From Methylobacterium goesingense (lineage in GTDB: Bacteria > Pseudomonadota > Alphaproteobacteria > Rhizobiales > Beijerinckiaceae), in the NCBI RefSeq assembly GCF_022179225.1, contig NZ_BPQL01000010.1, positions 1 to 49,108 on the forward strand: DNA of 49,108 nucleotides. Direction: 5' to 3'. Below, in pieces: positions 8,043 through 16,462 of this stretch; positions within the stretch are counted from its first letter, which is position 1, and every line of letters begins with the position of its first letter. The translations under genes and the position numbers were made by a program. The notes under the pieces were generated by a model. That model ran no database searches. It had not been told where the DNA came from and worked only from the letters and a program-made list of their open reading frames with translations.

Positions 8043-8894
8043 TCACACAGTCTCGAAGCGCCGTTCCAGGCGCGCGGTCAGCCGGTCGATCGGGTAGCAG
8101 TAGAGGAAGAAGCACAGCAGGGCGAAGCCGTAGAGCGGCGCGAACAGCTCGGGCCGGCCCCCTTCCGCCGCGTGCACCTGCGCCGTCAGCGTCAGCATCT
8201 CGGTGACGCCGACGATCGAGGCCTGCACGGTGGCCATGGCGATGAGAGCGTAGACGTTCATCCAGGGCGGCAGCATCCGCTTGAGGCACTGGGGCAGGAT
8301 GATGCGGAACAGCGTCTGACGCCGGGTGAAGGCCAGCGACTCGGCCGCCTCCCACTGGGTGGCCGGCACCGAGCGCACGGCGCCACGCACGATCTCGGCG
8401 ACGTTGGCCATCACCGGTAGCGCGAACCCGACCGTCGCCTTGACCCAGTCGGGTAGCGGCACGCGCAGGCCGAACACCGTGACTTGGAACGGCACGAGGA
8501 GCATCACGAAGAATAGCAGCACCAGCCAGGGGACGTTGCGGAAGAACTGCGTCAGGCCCCAGGCGACGCGGCGCAGGATCGGCCCCTCGCTGACGAGGGC
8601 GAGGCCCAGCCCGACGCCCGCTCCCGTCCCGAGGAGCATCGCCACGAGCGAGATCGCGACGTTGAAGGCAAAGCCCGTGAGCAGCAGCGGTGCCCAGCGC
8701 AGGATCACCTGAAGCGGTGACAGCACCGCGTCTGGCCCCTGCGCGAAGGCCGGCAGCACGAGGAGGAGGCCCGCGAGCCACGCTCCGAGCAGCCAGGCCC
8801 GCACCGGGCCGAGGGCGAACCGGGCTCGGGTGCGCGAGACCCGGAACGGCAGCAGCACCGGCAGGTCGCCGGCGGTCGGCGGTGGCGCCCTCAC
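8043..8894 (-). CDS. Polar amino acid ABC transporter permease (second)
   Basis: A 283-residue inner-membrane permease of the HisM/GltK type. The coupling-helix motif that contacts the ATPase is EAAESLAFTRRQTLFRIILP. I set the start at GTG 8894, which overlaps the preceding permease stop as GTGA; the open frame continues upstream but only as a shadow of that permease gene. Hydrophobic segments include LLGAWLAGLLLVLPAFA near the N-terminus and a C-terminal LYGFALLCFFLYC. It should pair with the neighbouring permease. Confidence 0.9.
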   Translation of the reverse strand: MRAPPPTAGDLPVLLPFRVSRTRARFALGPVRAWLLGAWLAGLLLVLPAFAQGPDAVLSPLQVILRWAPLLLTGFAFNVAISLVAMLLGTGAGVGLGLALVSEGPILRRVAWGLTQFFRNVPWLVLLFFVMLLVPFQVTVFGLRVPLPDWVKATVGFALPVMANVAEIVRGAVRSVPATQWEAAESLAFTRRQTLFRIILPQCLKRMLPPWMNVYALIAMATVQASIVGVTEMLTLTAQVHAAEGGRPELFAPLYGFALLCFFLYCYPIDRLTARLERRFETV

Positions 8895-9640
8895 CGGCTG
8901 TAGCCCGGGATCCGCAGAGCCCGCTCCCAGCGGTGCATGAGCCAGACCAGGACGCCGACGAGGACCGCGTAGGTCGCCAGCAGGACGATCATCATCTCGA
9001 GCACGTTCTGCGATTCCGACCAGATCTGCTTCACCGCGTAGAGGGTCTCCGGCACCGCGATGGCGTAGGCCAGGGTGGTGGTCTTCAGGAGATTGATGAG
9101 GTTGTTGTTGAGGGCCGGCAGACAGACACGGAGGGCGAGCGGCAGCACGACGTAGAGGTAGGCCTTGAGCCGGGTGTAGCCGAGGGACTCGGCCGCCTCG
9201 ATGGTGGTGCGCGGCACCGCCTCGATGCCGGAGCGGAAGATTTCCACGTTGAAGGCCCCGGCGAACAGGGCCAGCGAGACGATGGCCCATTGCACGTTGT
9301 CGAGGAGCGGCACGCGCAGGCCGTCGGCGGTCTGGGTGGCCGGCAGCAGGGTGCCGAGACCGAAGTAGAAGAAGAAGATCTGCACCAGCGGCGGCGTATT
9401 GCGGAACACGACGACAAAACCGTTGACGAGGCCGCGCAGGAGCCGCGAAGGGCCACCCTGGATCAGCGCCCCCACGGCGCCGATGACGAGGCTCGCCAGG
9501 ATCGTCGTCACCACGAGCAGCAGGGTCGTTTTCAGGCCGTTGACGTAGCGGTCCCAGTCATAGGGGTCGTAGAAGACGGTGAAGTTGTAGCCCGTGGTCT
9601 CGTAGAGGCCCCGGAACCAGTTCGGAACGGCGTCCATCAT
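8891..9640 (-). CDS. Polar amino acid ABC transporter permease (first)
   Basis: A 249-residue permease of the HisQ/GltJ type. It shows VVFRNTPPLVQIFFFYFG and the EAA loop EAAESLGYTRLKAYLYVVLP, both characteristic of polar amino acid importers. It lies between the binding protein gene (36 nt gap) and the second permease (4-nt overlap). Together with the second permease it should form the heterodimeric channel of the importer. Confidence 0.92.
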   Translation of the reverse strand: MMDAVPNWFRGLYETTGYNFTVFYDPYDWDRYVNGLKTTLLLVVTTILASLVIGAVGALIQGGPSRLLRGLVNGFVVVFRNTPPLVQIFFFYFGLGTLLPATQTADGLRVPLLDNVQWAIVSLALFAGAFNVEIFRSGIEAVPRTTIEAAESLGYTRLKAYLYVVLPLALRVCLPALNNNLINLLKTTTLAYAIAVPETLYAVKQIWSESQNVLEMMIVLLATYAVLVGVLVWLMHRWERALRIPGYSR

Positions 9641-9676
9641 GCTCCTCGGATGGCCGGTCGAACGGTCTGGGGCGGC

Positions 9677-10507
9677 TCAGTTGGTCGCGTTCTTGTACTT
9701 TTCGTGCATCGCCTTCGAGTAGTCCGTCGGCTCGATGCCCCACTTCTTCTCCTCCTCGACGATGAAGCCGGACTTCATCCAGTCCTTGGTCGTCGTCTCC
9801 AGGAGGGATTGCAGCGCGCTGTTGCCGAGCGCCACCGCCATCATCCAGGGCGCGTCGAGGATCCCCTTCAGCGGCAGCCCGTAATCCGCCTTCCAGTCGG
9901 CATCGAGGAGTTTCCCCTGCAGCATGCTCTGGTCGTAGACGTAGCCGAGGCAATTGCCCTGCTTCAACGCGAAGAGCGGCTTCTCGGAGCCGTCGAAGGC
10001 GACGATCTCCGCGCCGTAGGTCCGGGCCACGTCCTTGTTGTACCAGGCGCCGGAGGTGGCGCAGAGGGGCTTGCCCTTCAGTTGCGCCCAATCGGTGATG
10101 CCGGCCTTCTTGGGCAGCATCACGTTGACGAAGTCGGAATAGTATTGCGGGTCGATGGCCTGCACCACGCGGCGGCGCTCCGGCTTGTCGGAGAGCGTGG
10201 CGATGAGGAGGTCGACCTTGCCTTGCTGCAGGAACTCGATCCGGTTCGACGAGACCACCGGCACGAGCTCGAGCTTGACGCCGAGGCGCTTGGCGACGTC
10301 GGCGGCGAGGTCCGGCTCCAGTCCGATGATCGCCCCGCTCGGATCGCGGAAGCCGAAGGGGCGGTAATCCGCCTTCACGCCGACGATGAGCGTCCCGCGC
10401 TGCTTGATCGCCTCGATCCCGTCCGCGGCTGTCGCCAGGGGAGCGGAAAGCAGGGTTGCCGCCGCGAGCAGGCTGGAGCCGAGGAACGCCAAAGTCGGCT
10501 TACGCAT
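9677..10507 (-). CDS. Periplasmic amino acid-binding protein of the ABC transporter
   Basis: A 276-residue solute-binding protein of the SBP_bac_3 family. It has a Sec signal peptide (MRKPTLAFLG, hydrophobic core, SAPLATAADG, cleavage near residue 28). It then shows RGTLIVGVKADYRPFGFRD, GLEPDLAADVAKRLG and DLLIATLSDKPERR, matching the ligand-binding lobes of this family. It captures the substrate and delivers it to the two permeases. It lies 131 nt downstream of solA on the same strand, so the ligand may be an N-methylated or secondary amino acid (inference). A ribosome-binding site AAGGTATCC precedes the ATG. Confidence 0.93.
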   Translation of the reverse strand: MRKPTLAFLGSSLLAAATLLSAPLATAADGIEAIKQRGTLIVGVKADYRPFGFRDPSGAIIGLEPDLAADVAKRLGVKLELVPVVSSNRIEFLQQGKVDLLIATLSDKPERRRVVQAIDPQYYSDFVNVMLPKKAGITDWAQLKGKPLCATSGAWYNKDVARTYGAEIVAFDGSEKPLFALKQGNCLGYVYDQSMLQGKLLDADWKADYGLPLKGILDAPWMMAVALGNSALQSLLETTTKDWMKSGFIVEEEKKWGIEPTDYSKAMHEKYKNATN

Positions 10508-10593
10508 GGAAGGATACCTTTAGCATGGCATATCCGGGTCGACCGGAAACGAGACCGGGGCTCGACGCGCGCTCTTCGGAGAGACTGCCTTGT

Positions 10594-10606
10594 CCGGTCT
10601 AACCGG
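10594..10606. promoter_or_regulatory. Short palindrome CCGGT-N3-ACCGG upstream of the binding-protein gene
   Basis: The 13-nt sequence CCGGTCTAACCGG is a perfect inverted repeat with a 3-nt centre. It lies about 90 nt before the binding-protein start, in the only sizeable gap of this transport unit. It could be an operator or just a chance GC-rich palindrome. Confidence 0.25.
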
Positions 10607-10638
10607 GTCAAGCAATCAATAGGCCATCGCTTCGGGGA

Positions 10639-11808
10639 TCAGCCGAACCGCGCGAGCGAATACGGTGCGAGATCGAGGCGGCCGTCGGCCCGAACCATCT
10701 CGTCCGCCACGGCCTCGCCGATACCGGCCGAGTGCTTGAAACCGTGCCCGGAGCAGGCCGACACGACGAGGACCCGGTCCATCCGCGGGTGGCGGTCGAT
10801 GATGAAGCCGCGGTCGGGCGTCACGGTGTAGAGACAGGCCGCGGCCTGGGTCACCCGCGCCGTCGCGCCGGCAAGCCGGCCCGCCACGTGATGCTTGTAC
10901 ATGGCGGCGGATTCATCCGAGGTCACGGTGCGATCGAGGGCCTCGGCCCGCGTGGCCGTTTCGTACTGCTCGGTGGCGACCTTGACCTGGGACTCACCCG
11001 GCAGGGGCGGGAAGCCGTAGAGATAGTCCGTGTCGCCGGAGCCGTGCATCCAGATGAAGACCGGCGCGTCGGGGCCGTAGGCCGAGACGTCGTCGAGAGC
11101 GTACCAGTGCAGGAGCTGCCGGTTGACGGTGAGCAGGTCCGTGAAGGGGGCGCCGAGCAGAGGCGCGGTCCAGGCGCCGGCCGCGACCACCACCTGATCG
11201 GCGTGGACGACGCCGCGATCGGTCTCGATCCGGACCCCGCCCGGCTCCTGGAGGATCGAACGCACCGTCGTGCCGGTGCGGATCTCGGCACCGAGCGCGC
11301 CGGCCCGGCGCAGCTGCGCGGCGATGCAGCGCTCTGGCCGGACGTAGCCGCCGCCCGGCTCGTAATAGGCCTTCTCGTCGCCGCCGAGATTGCGAAACTG
11401 CGGGAAGCGGCGCGCGACCTCGTGCCCATCGAGAACCTCGTGCGGGATCGCGAATGCCCGCGCGGCATCGATCGAGCGTCCGACGAAATCCGGCTTTCCG
11501 TGATGTGAGGAGACGCCGCTGCCCGGCCCCATCACGAGGGCGCCGCAGGCTGTCAGCAGCGTCTCGCCGGTCTCCGCTTCCAAGCTCCGCCAGATCCGGT
11601 GCGAGGCCAGGACGAAGGGGACGTAGTCGCGGCCCTCGCCGACGGCCTGCCGGGTGATGCGGCTCTCGCCGTGGCTCGATCCCAGGGTATGCGGTGGGGC
11701 GAAGCGATCGAGGCCGACCGCCTTCACGCCGCGCAGCCCCAGTTGATAGAGGGCCGCGCTGCCCATGGCGCCGAGGCCGACGACGGCAATGTCAAAACGG
11801 TCTTCCAT
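10639..11808 (-). CDS. solA: N-methyl-L-tryptophan oxidase / monomeric sarcosine oxidase-family flavoenzyme
   Basis: A 389-residue DAO-fold flavoprotein. I start at ATG 11808 (MEDRFDIAVVGLGAMG), which begins the dinucleotide motif directly; an upstream in-frame ATG adds about 38 unsupported residues. The C-terminal region has AACLYTVTPDRGFIID; by family alignment the Cys there corresponds to the one that binds FAD covalently in MSOX/MTOX. SGHGFKHSAGIGE follows. The enzyme oxidatively demethylates secondary amines, giving formaldehyde, H2O2 and the primary amine. Formaldehyde release would suit a methylotroph. Its placement ahead of an amino acid importer suggests uptake and oxidation of one substrate. 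The exact substrate is unknown. Confidence 0.87.
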   Translation of the reverse strand: MEDRFDIAVVGLGAMGSAALYQLGLRGVKAVGLDRFAPPHTLGSSHGESRITRQAVGEGRDYVPFVLASHRIWRSLEAETGETLLTACGALVMGPGSGVSSHHGKPDFVGRSIDAARAFAIPHEVLDGHEVARRFPQFRNLGGDEKAYYEPGGGYVRPERCIAAQLRRAGALGAEIRTGTTVRSILQEPGGVRIETDRGVVHADQVVVAAGAWTAPLLGAPFTDLLTVNRQLLHWYALDDVSAYGPDAPVFIWMHGSGDTDYLYGFPPLPGESQVKVATEQYETATRAEALDRTVTSDESAAMYKHHVAGRLAGATARVTQAAACLYTVTPDRGFIIDRHPRMDRVLVVSACSGHGFKHSAGIGEAVADEMVRADGRLDLAPYSLARFG

Positions 11809-12094
11809 CGCAGGACGTGCTCCGGTCCGCGTCAAGGTGAACGCCGTTCGCTTGAGGGAAAATCGCCGGTGAAGCAATGCGGCTGCCGGGATGCCACGCG
11901 CAAACTGCCGACGCGACGGCACTCATGACCGGCTCGCTGCATTACCGGAAGCAAGCCGAGATCGGCCGCGCGAGATGTCGATGCTTTCCAATATTTATCG
12001 CATTAAAATGCTCAATTCCGCATCATAATTGCCTTCAAGACCTTGGGGATTGAGCGCTACGCCTTGCCGCCGACCGGGCGATCCGGTCCGGTCA
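11809..12094. other. Intergenic region with an AT-rich core
   Basis: No gene seen. The stretch 11985-12035 is strikingly AT-rich for this genome and may hold the promoter of solA (minus) or of the decayed amidase gene (plus). No palindrome was identified. Confidence 0.4.
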
Positions 12095-12945
12095 CGCCGC
12101 CGGCCCCCTGCACGGGGTGCCGGTGGTGCTCAAGGACCCGATCGACCCCGCCGGTCGGATCACCATGGGTGGCTCGGACGCGCACCGGGCCCGCCGCGCC
12201 AGCGCCACGGCCACCGTCGCCCAGCGGCTGATGGGACACGGGATGATCGTGCTGGGCAAGACGCACACCGTCGAGTTCGCCTACGGCGTGTGGGGCACCA
12301 ACCGAGCATCTCGGCACGCCCTGGAATCCCCGGGATCGCGCGGTCGCCCGCACGCCCGGCGGGTCGAGCAGCGGCACCGGCGTCCGTGTGGTAGCCCGCA
12401 TGGCGCCCTGGGGCATCGGCACCGATACGGGTGGTTCCGTCCGCCTGCCCGCCACCTTCTGCGGGCTCACCGGCCTCAAGGTCACGGTCGGGCGCGTCAG
12501 CACCCATGGGAACGTCCCGTTGAGCGCCACCCTGGACACGCCGGGACCCCTCGGCCCCTCGGTCGCCGACGTTGGCGGTTCTCAATCGCGCGATCGCGGG
12601 GCACGATGTCCTTGTTCCCGCGACGCGCGGCATCGAGCCGGTCGACTCGCTGCCCGGCCTGACGCGCGGCGGGCGCGGACTGCGTCTCGTGCGCAAGCCG
12701 AAGGCGGAACGGGCGGACGTCTCGTTCGAGATGTTGAACGCCTACGACGTGGCTCTCGAGCACTTCGAACGGCTCGGTGCCGAGGTGGTGGAGATCGCCC
12801 TGCCGTTCCGCTTCGCCGACCTCATGAGCGTCCAGGCCAGCGCGGTGACCAATGCCGAGGCCTATTTCGTCAACGGCCGCCTCGCGGAGGACCCGGAGGC
12901 CCCCCTCGGCGAGGCCGTGCGCGCCCAGGCAGGGCCGGCCAGGCC
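12095..12945 (+). pseudogene. Amidase (amidase-signature family) pseudogene, two frameshifts and 3' truncation
   Basis: Fragments in three frames join into one amidase. First PLHGVPVVLKDPID to VLGKTHTVEFAYGVWGTN (to about 12302). Then LGTPWNPRDRAVARTPGGSSSGTG and GIGTDTGGSVRLPATFCGL (about 12318-12570). Then AVLNRAIAGHDVLVPATRGI to about 12945. The Ser-cisSer-Lys catalytic residues (Lys in VLKD, Ser in GGSSSG and GTDTGGS) are all still recognisable. The frame changes near 12302 and 12572 and the missing C-terminal third show it is dead. It abuts the 3' end of the NmrA gene. Confidence 0.9.
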
Positions 12946-12966
12946 AAGGGCCCGGCCGCCGCACGA

Positions 12967-13845
12967 TCAGCGCTTGGTGAACGCGTCACGGTACAGTCGC
13001 ACCCAATCCTCGAACGAAAGCGGCGTGATCGGGAGGATGCGGAGCGATGCCGCGTGATCGACGTCGGACGTCATGATCTCCGGGTTGGAGAAGACGTTCG
13101 TGTAGTGCCTCACGATGGGTTCCGGGTCGCTCCCCTCGGGGAACGTCCGGGCGAACTCGGCGGGCGGCATCGGGCGGAACACGATGGTCCGACCCAGCGC
13201 GTTGCCGAACCGTTCGGCGATCTGCGCGCCTGTCAGATCCTCCGGTCCGGCGACGTCGACGACCATGCTGTCGTCGCCGCCGCGCCGGAAAACGGCCAGC
13301 GTGTAGGCGGCGGTGTCCTGGTGGCTGATCCACTGCGTGTGGGCGCTTTCAGGAATGGGATAGGCGAGCACGCCCGTCTCGGCCACCTCTCTGGCGATCG
13401 CCGGGTTCAGGAAGTTTTCCATGTAGACGGTCGGCTGGAGTACGGTGAAGGGAACGCCGCTCGCCTTCAGGTCCGCGAGGATGGGGCGCCATTTGTCGAT
13501 CGCCGGGTTGCCGATGTCCTGCTGCTGAATGCGGCCGGCGACGTTCCACACGATCCGCCGGACGCCATGCTTGGCGGCGGCCTCGATCACGTTCTTCCCT
13601 TGTGCGTGAGTTCCGGTGAAGAATGCCAACGTCAGGAACACGCCGTCCTGCCCCTCGGTCGCGGCTGCGATGCTGGAGAGGTCGTCCAGGTCACCTGGCA
13701 CCACCTCCGCGCCCATGTCCGCGAGATCGCGGGCCTTGGCCGGGTCACGCACGAGGACGCGAACCTTGAAGCCCGCCTCAATGAGCTTCTCGACCACGGG
13801 ACGTCCCTGCGGTCCGGTCGCCCCGGTCACCAGGATTTTGTTCAT
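12967..13845 (-). CDS. NmrA-like NAD(P)-binding reductase
   Basis: A 292-residue atypical short-chain dehydrogenase. It starts at ATG 13845 (MNKILVTGATGPQG) with AAGGAGAA 6 nt upstream. The dinucleotide motif GATGPQGRPVVEKL is at the N-terminus, followed by VRDPAKA and the NmrA-type PTVYMENFLNP. Members are NAD(P)H-quinone reductases or redox sensors. The gene is divergent from an HxlR regulator across a short palindrome; this pairing is common where the regulator senses quinones or electrophiles and controls the reductase (known for HxlR family members; applied here by inference). Confidence 0.92.
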   Translation of the reverse strand: MNKILVTGATGPQGRPVVEKLIEAGFKVRVLVRDPAKARDLADMGAEVVPGDLDDLSSIAAATEGQDGVFLTLAFFTGTHAQGKNVIEAAAKHGVRRIVWNVAGRIQQQDIGNPAIDKWRPILADLKASGVPFTVLQPTVYMENFLNPAIAREVAETGVLAYPIPESAHTQWISHQDTAAYTLAVFRRGGDDSMVVDVAGPEDLTGAQIAERFGNALGRTIVFRPMPPAEFARTFPEGSDPEPIVRHYTNVFSNPEIMTSDVDHAASLRILPITPLSFEDWVRLYRDAFTKR

Positions 13846-13920
13846 CGCGTTCTCCTTCGTTGGGTGGAACCCGATATCAGAATCTGTATAACCCCCGTAA
13901 GAACTCATAAAAATCAAAGT

Positions 13921-13940
13921 CACTATGGAAAAACATAGTG
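13921..13940. promoter_or_regulatory. Perfect palindrome CACTATG-N6-CATAGTG (probable HxlR operator)
   Basis: The arms at 13921-13927 and 13934-13940 are exact reverse complements. They lie 11 nt before the HxlR start and 75 nt before the NmrA start. ACTAT/ATAGT half-sites suit the winged-helix HxlR dimer. Control of both genes from here is inference. Confidence 0.7.
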
Positions 13941-13950
13941 TTGAGATCGG

Positions 13951-14310
13951 ATGGATGCCACTATGAGCTGCTCTCCCGAGGATGCTGACTGTCCTGTCGT
14001 TCGCGCCGTTGGGGCACTTGGAGGCAAGTGGAAGCTGCACATCACCTATCATCTCATGGGAGGGGTCAAACGCTTCGGTGAGCTCCACCGCGCGATTCCG
14101 GGTGTCACCCAGCAGATGTTGACCGCGCAGCTTCGTGAGATGGAGGCTGATGGCATCGTCGTTCGGACGGTCTACCCGCAGGTCCCACCGAAGGTCGAAT
14201 ACCGCCTGAGCGAGGTCGGGCTCGAACTCGAGCCCGTCATCGATTCTCTCGTCCGCTGGGGCCAGCGGTTGTCGCCGAAAACGAGCTCCAGACCGGCGGC
14301 GGTCGCCTAG
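13951..14310 (+). CDS. HxlR-family transcriptional regulator
   Basis: A 119-residue winged-helix regulator. The family pattern is clear: CPVVRAVGALGGKWKLHI, RFGELHRAIPGVTQQMLTAQ, LREMEADGIVVRTVYPQVPP and VEYRLSEVG. Cys15, right before PVVRAVGALGG, is at the position of the conserved redox-active Cys of several HxlR members. It starts at ATG 13951; ATG 13963 is possible. It is divergent from the NmrA-type reductase and sits against a perfect palindrome, so it probably controls that gene and itself. Confidence 0.92.
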   Translation: MDATMSCSPEDADCPVVRAVGALGGKWKLHITYHLMGGVKRFGELHRAIPGVTQQMLTAQLREMEADGIVVRTVYPQVPPKVEYRLSEVGLELEPVIDSLVRWGQRLSPKTSSRPAAVA

Positions 14311-14543
14311 GGGGCATTTCCAAGCGAGGTTGTCCTCGGCGATTCTGCCGATCGGCGGTTTTCCGTCGTGTCCGGCGTGGGGTCTGTGTCGGTTGTCGGT
14401 GCAGAGCGACGAGGTCAGGGCGGCGGTGCCGGGTCGCGTCCCGCGTCTGGTGTCGCTCACCAGTGGCGGGCGGGCTCTTTCGCGGAGTGGTCATCGGCGG
14501 TTGCCGGGTAGGGTCGGGTTGCGAATACCGACCTCGAACCTGA
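14311..14543. other. Probable decayed mobile-element DNA, family not identified
   Basis: Between the HxlR gene and an IS256 fragment. Several short frames exist on both strands, but none resembles a known family. Its position beside transposase debris suggests it is part of the same insertion scar. Confidence 0.35.
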
Positions 14544-14552
14544 GTGCCCCTC

Positions 14553-14860
14553 GATCACCACGAGATGATGGCCCTGCGCGGGCTGATGGACGAGACCCAG
14601 CCGGACGTGCTGGCCTGCATGGGCTTCCCGGCCGCACACCGGATCGAGCTCCACGGCACGAACTCGCTGGAGCACCTGAACCATGAGATCGAGCGTCGGA
14701 CCGAGGTCGACGGCATCTTCCCTGATGCGGCAGTCATCACCCGCCTCGTCGGCGCGATCCTGCCGGAACGGAACGACGAGCGGGCCGTCCAGCGCTCGCG
14801 CTCCATCGCCCTGGTAGGCATTGCTCCATCGGCGATGATCCCCGGATCGGCCTGCGCACC
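14553..14860 (+). pseudogene. IS256-family transposase, C-terminal fragment
   Basis: The frame contains DVLACMGFPAAHR, then NSLEHLNHEIERRTEVDGIF, ITRLVGAILPERNDERAVQR and ALVGIAP. This is the C-terminal signature of IS256 transposases (compare 'N.IERLN.EIKRRT.VVGIFPN' in the family). The N-terminal and central catalytic parts are absent. Substitutions at usually fixed positions (LEHLN for ERLN) suggest long decay. Confidence 0.85.
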
Positions 14861-15002
14861 CTGATGGCCTGATCCTCCTGGCCCAAGGCGGTAATCGTGG
14901 TGGCTCCCAGCGAGTTACGCCATGCCGGGGGACACGACCCGTCATCGCAGATCACACCTCGAAATAGATGGCTTGTCTACGTCCGCCTCATTGGAGAGAA
15001 GG

Positions 15003-15057
15003 ATTTGCTTTGTATGTCCGGCTAAGCTACCATCCAGTAGGTAGATACGAAGCAAAT
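15003..15057. promoter_or_regulatory. 13-bp inverted repeat upstream of soxC
   Basis: ATTTGCTTTGTAT at 15003-15015 pairs with ATACGAAGCAAAT at 15045-15057 with one mismatch. A shorter nested repeat CTACC (15027) / GGTAG (15040) lies inside. The structure ends 46 nt before the soxC start. It may be a paired operator, an mRNA hairpin or an IS end left by the neighbouring relic; I cannot decide. Confidence 0.5.
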
Positions 15058-15103
15058 GCGACATCAGATTGCATTCATAAACTAAGCAGGGAGTGGTTGT
15101 GCC

Positions 15104-16462
15104 ATGGTTGGAGAACGCGATTTCCCCGCGGGGTCCCGATCCTCGGGCCGGGATGGCACAAGCCAAGAGTGCCCATGCCGCGACGGCATGTATGCGACGA
15201 GGAACGAGCGCCGTCGCTTTCTGTTCGCCTCGGGCTCGACGATCGGTGCCGCTGCCATTGCGGCCGGCGGGGCGCGGGCCGAGGGCAAGGCTCCAGCGGG
15301 CGCTCAGCTGTTCGACGTGCCCGATGACCCGACCAAGGAGCAGGGACGACCGGTAGCGGCGGATGGTGGCTACGGCACCCGCTCGCAATTCGAGACGGCG
15401 GTGCGCGTCCGTTATCCCACCCCAAACGAGAACACGTCATGGTCACTGACGCCGCTTGCGGATCTCGTCGGCAACATCACGCCTTCCGGGCTCCATTTCG
15501 AGCGGCATCACGGCGGTATCCCGACCATCGATCCCGCACGCCACGGCCTCGTCCTGCACGGTATGGTCGATACGCCGAAGCGGTTCAGCATGGACGACAT
15601 CAAGCGTCTGCCGTCGGTGACCCGTAAGCACTTCATCGAATGCTCCGGCAACGGCTTGACCGAGTGGAAGAAGCCGACCCTGAAGACGGTGCAGCAGACA
15701 CATGGGCTGCTCAGCACCTCCGAATGGACCGGGGTGCTGTTCTCGACGTTGGCGCGCGAGGTTGGGCTCAAACCCGACAGTGCCTGGGTGCTGGCGGAGG
15801 GCGCGGATGCGGCGGTGATGACGCGATCCATCCCCATGGAGAAGATGCTCAAGGATGCGATCATCGCATATGGGCAGAATGGCGAGGCGATCCGGCCCGA
15901 GCAGGGTTACCCGATCCGTCTGCTCCTGCCGGGCTACGAGGGCAATACGCACATCAAATGGCTTCGCCGCCTGGAAGTCAGCGACAAGCCGTTCATGACC
16001 CGCGAGGAAACGTCGAAGTACACCGACCTGATGGCGGATGGCCGGGCCCGTCTGTTCACGCTCGACATGGACGCGAAGTCGGTCATTACGTTTCCGTCAG
16101 GCGACATGCGACTTCCGGGGCCGGGTTCCTATACGATCACCGGCTTTGCCTGGTCCGGCCGTGGCCGCGTGCAGTCCGTCGATGTGTCCACCGATGCCGG
16201 CCGGACTTGGTACCCGGCGCGCCTCGATTCGACGCCTGAACCAATGTGCACGGTACGATTCTCTTTCCCATGGCGCTGGGACGGTTCCCCGGTCGTGCTG
16301 CAGAGCCGCTGCACCGACGAGACCGGCTACGTTCAACCGACGCGGGCCGAACTGATCGCGATCCGTGGCGATCATGGTCCTGCGGCTTCCGTCTATCATC
16401 TGAACGCCATCCAAAGCTGGGGCGTGTCGCAGTCCGGAGGAGTCAGCAATGTCCATGCGTAA
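15104..16462 (+). CDS. soxC: Sulfite dehydrogenase molybdenum subunit SoxC
   Basis: A 452-residue sulfite oxidase-fold protein. The twin-arginine signal is NERRRFLFASGSTIG (about residues 34-48), so it is exported folded with its molybdenum cofactor. The Mo-ligating Cys is in HFIECSGNG (Cys180). The Ig-like dimerisation domain follows (about 340-440). With SoxD it forms the periplasmic SoxCD complex that oxidises sulfane sulfur or sulfite. The start at 15104 has GGGAG about 10 nt upstream; a shorter start at 15188 is possible. soxD follows with a 14-nt overlap. No other sox gene is in the window. Confidence 0.93.
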   Translation: MVGERDFPAGSRSSGRDGTSQECPCRDGMYATRNERRRFLFASGSTIGAAAIAAGGARAEGKAPAGAQLFDVPDDPTKEQGRPVAADGGYGTRSQFETAVRVRYPTPNENTSWSLTPLADLVGNITPSGLHFERHHGGIPTIDPARHGLVLHGMVDTPKRFSMDDIKRLPSVTRKHFIECSGNGLTEWKKPTLKTVQQTHGLLSTSEWTGVLFSTLAREVGLKPDSAWVLAEGADAAVMTRSIPMEKMLKDAIIAYGQNGEAIRPEQGYPIRLLLPGYEGNTHIKWLRRLEVSDKPFMTREETSKYTDLMADGRARLFTLDMDAKSVITFPSGDMRLPGPGSYTITGFAWSGRGRVQSVDVSTDAGRTWYPARLDSTPEPMCTVRFSFPWRWDGSPVVLQSRCTDETGYVQPTRAELIAIRGDHGPAASVYHLNAIQSWGVSQSGGVSNVHA

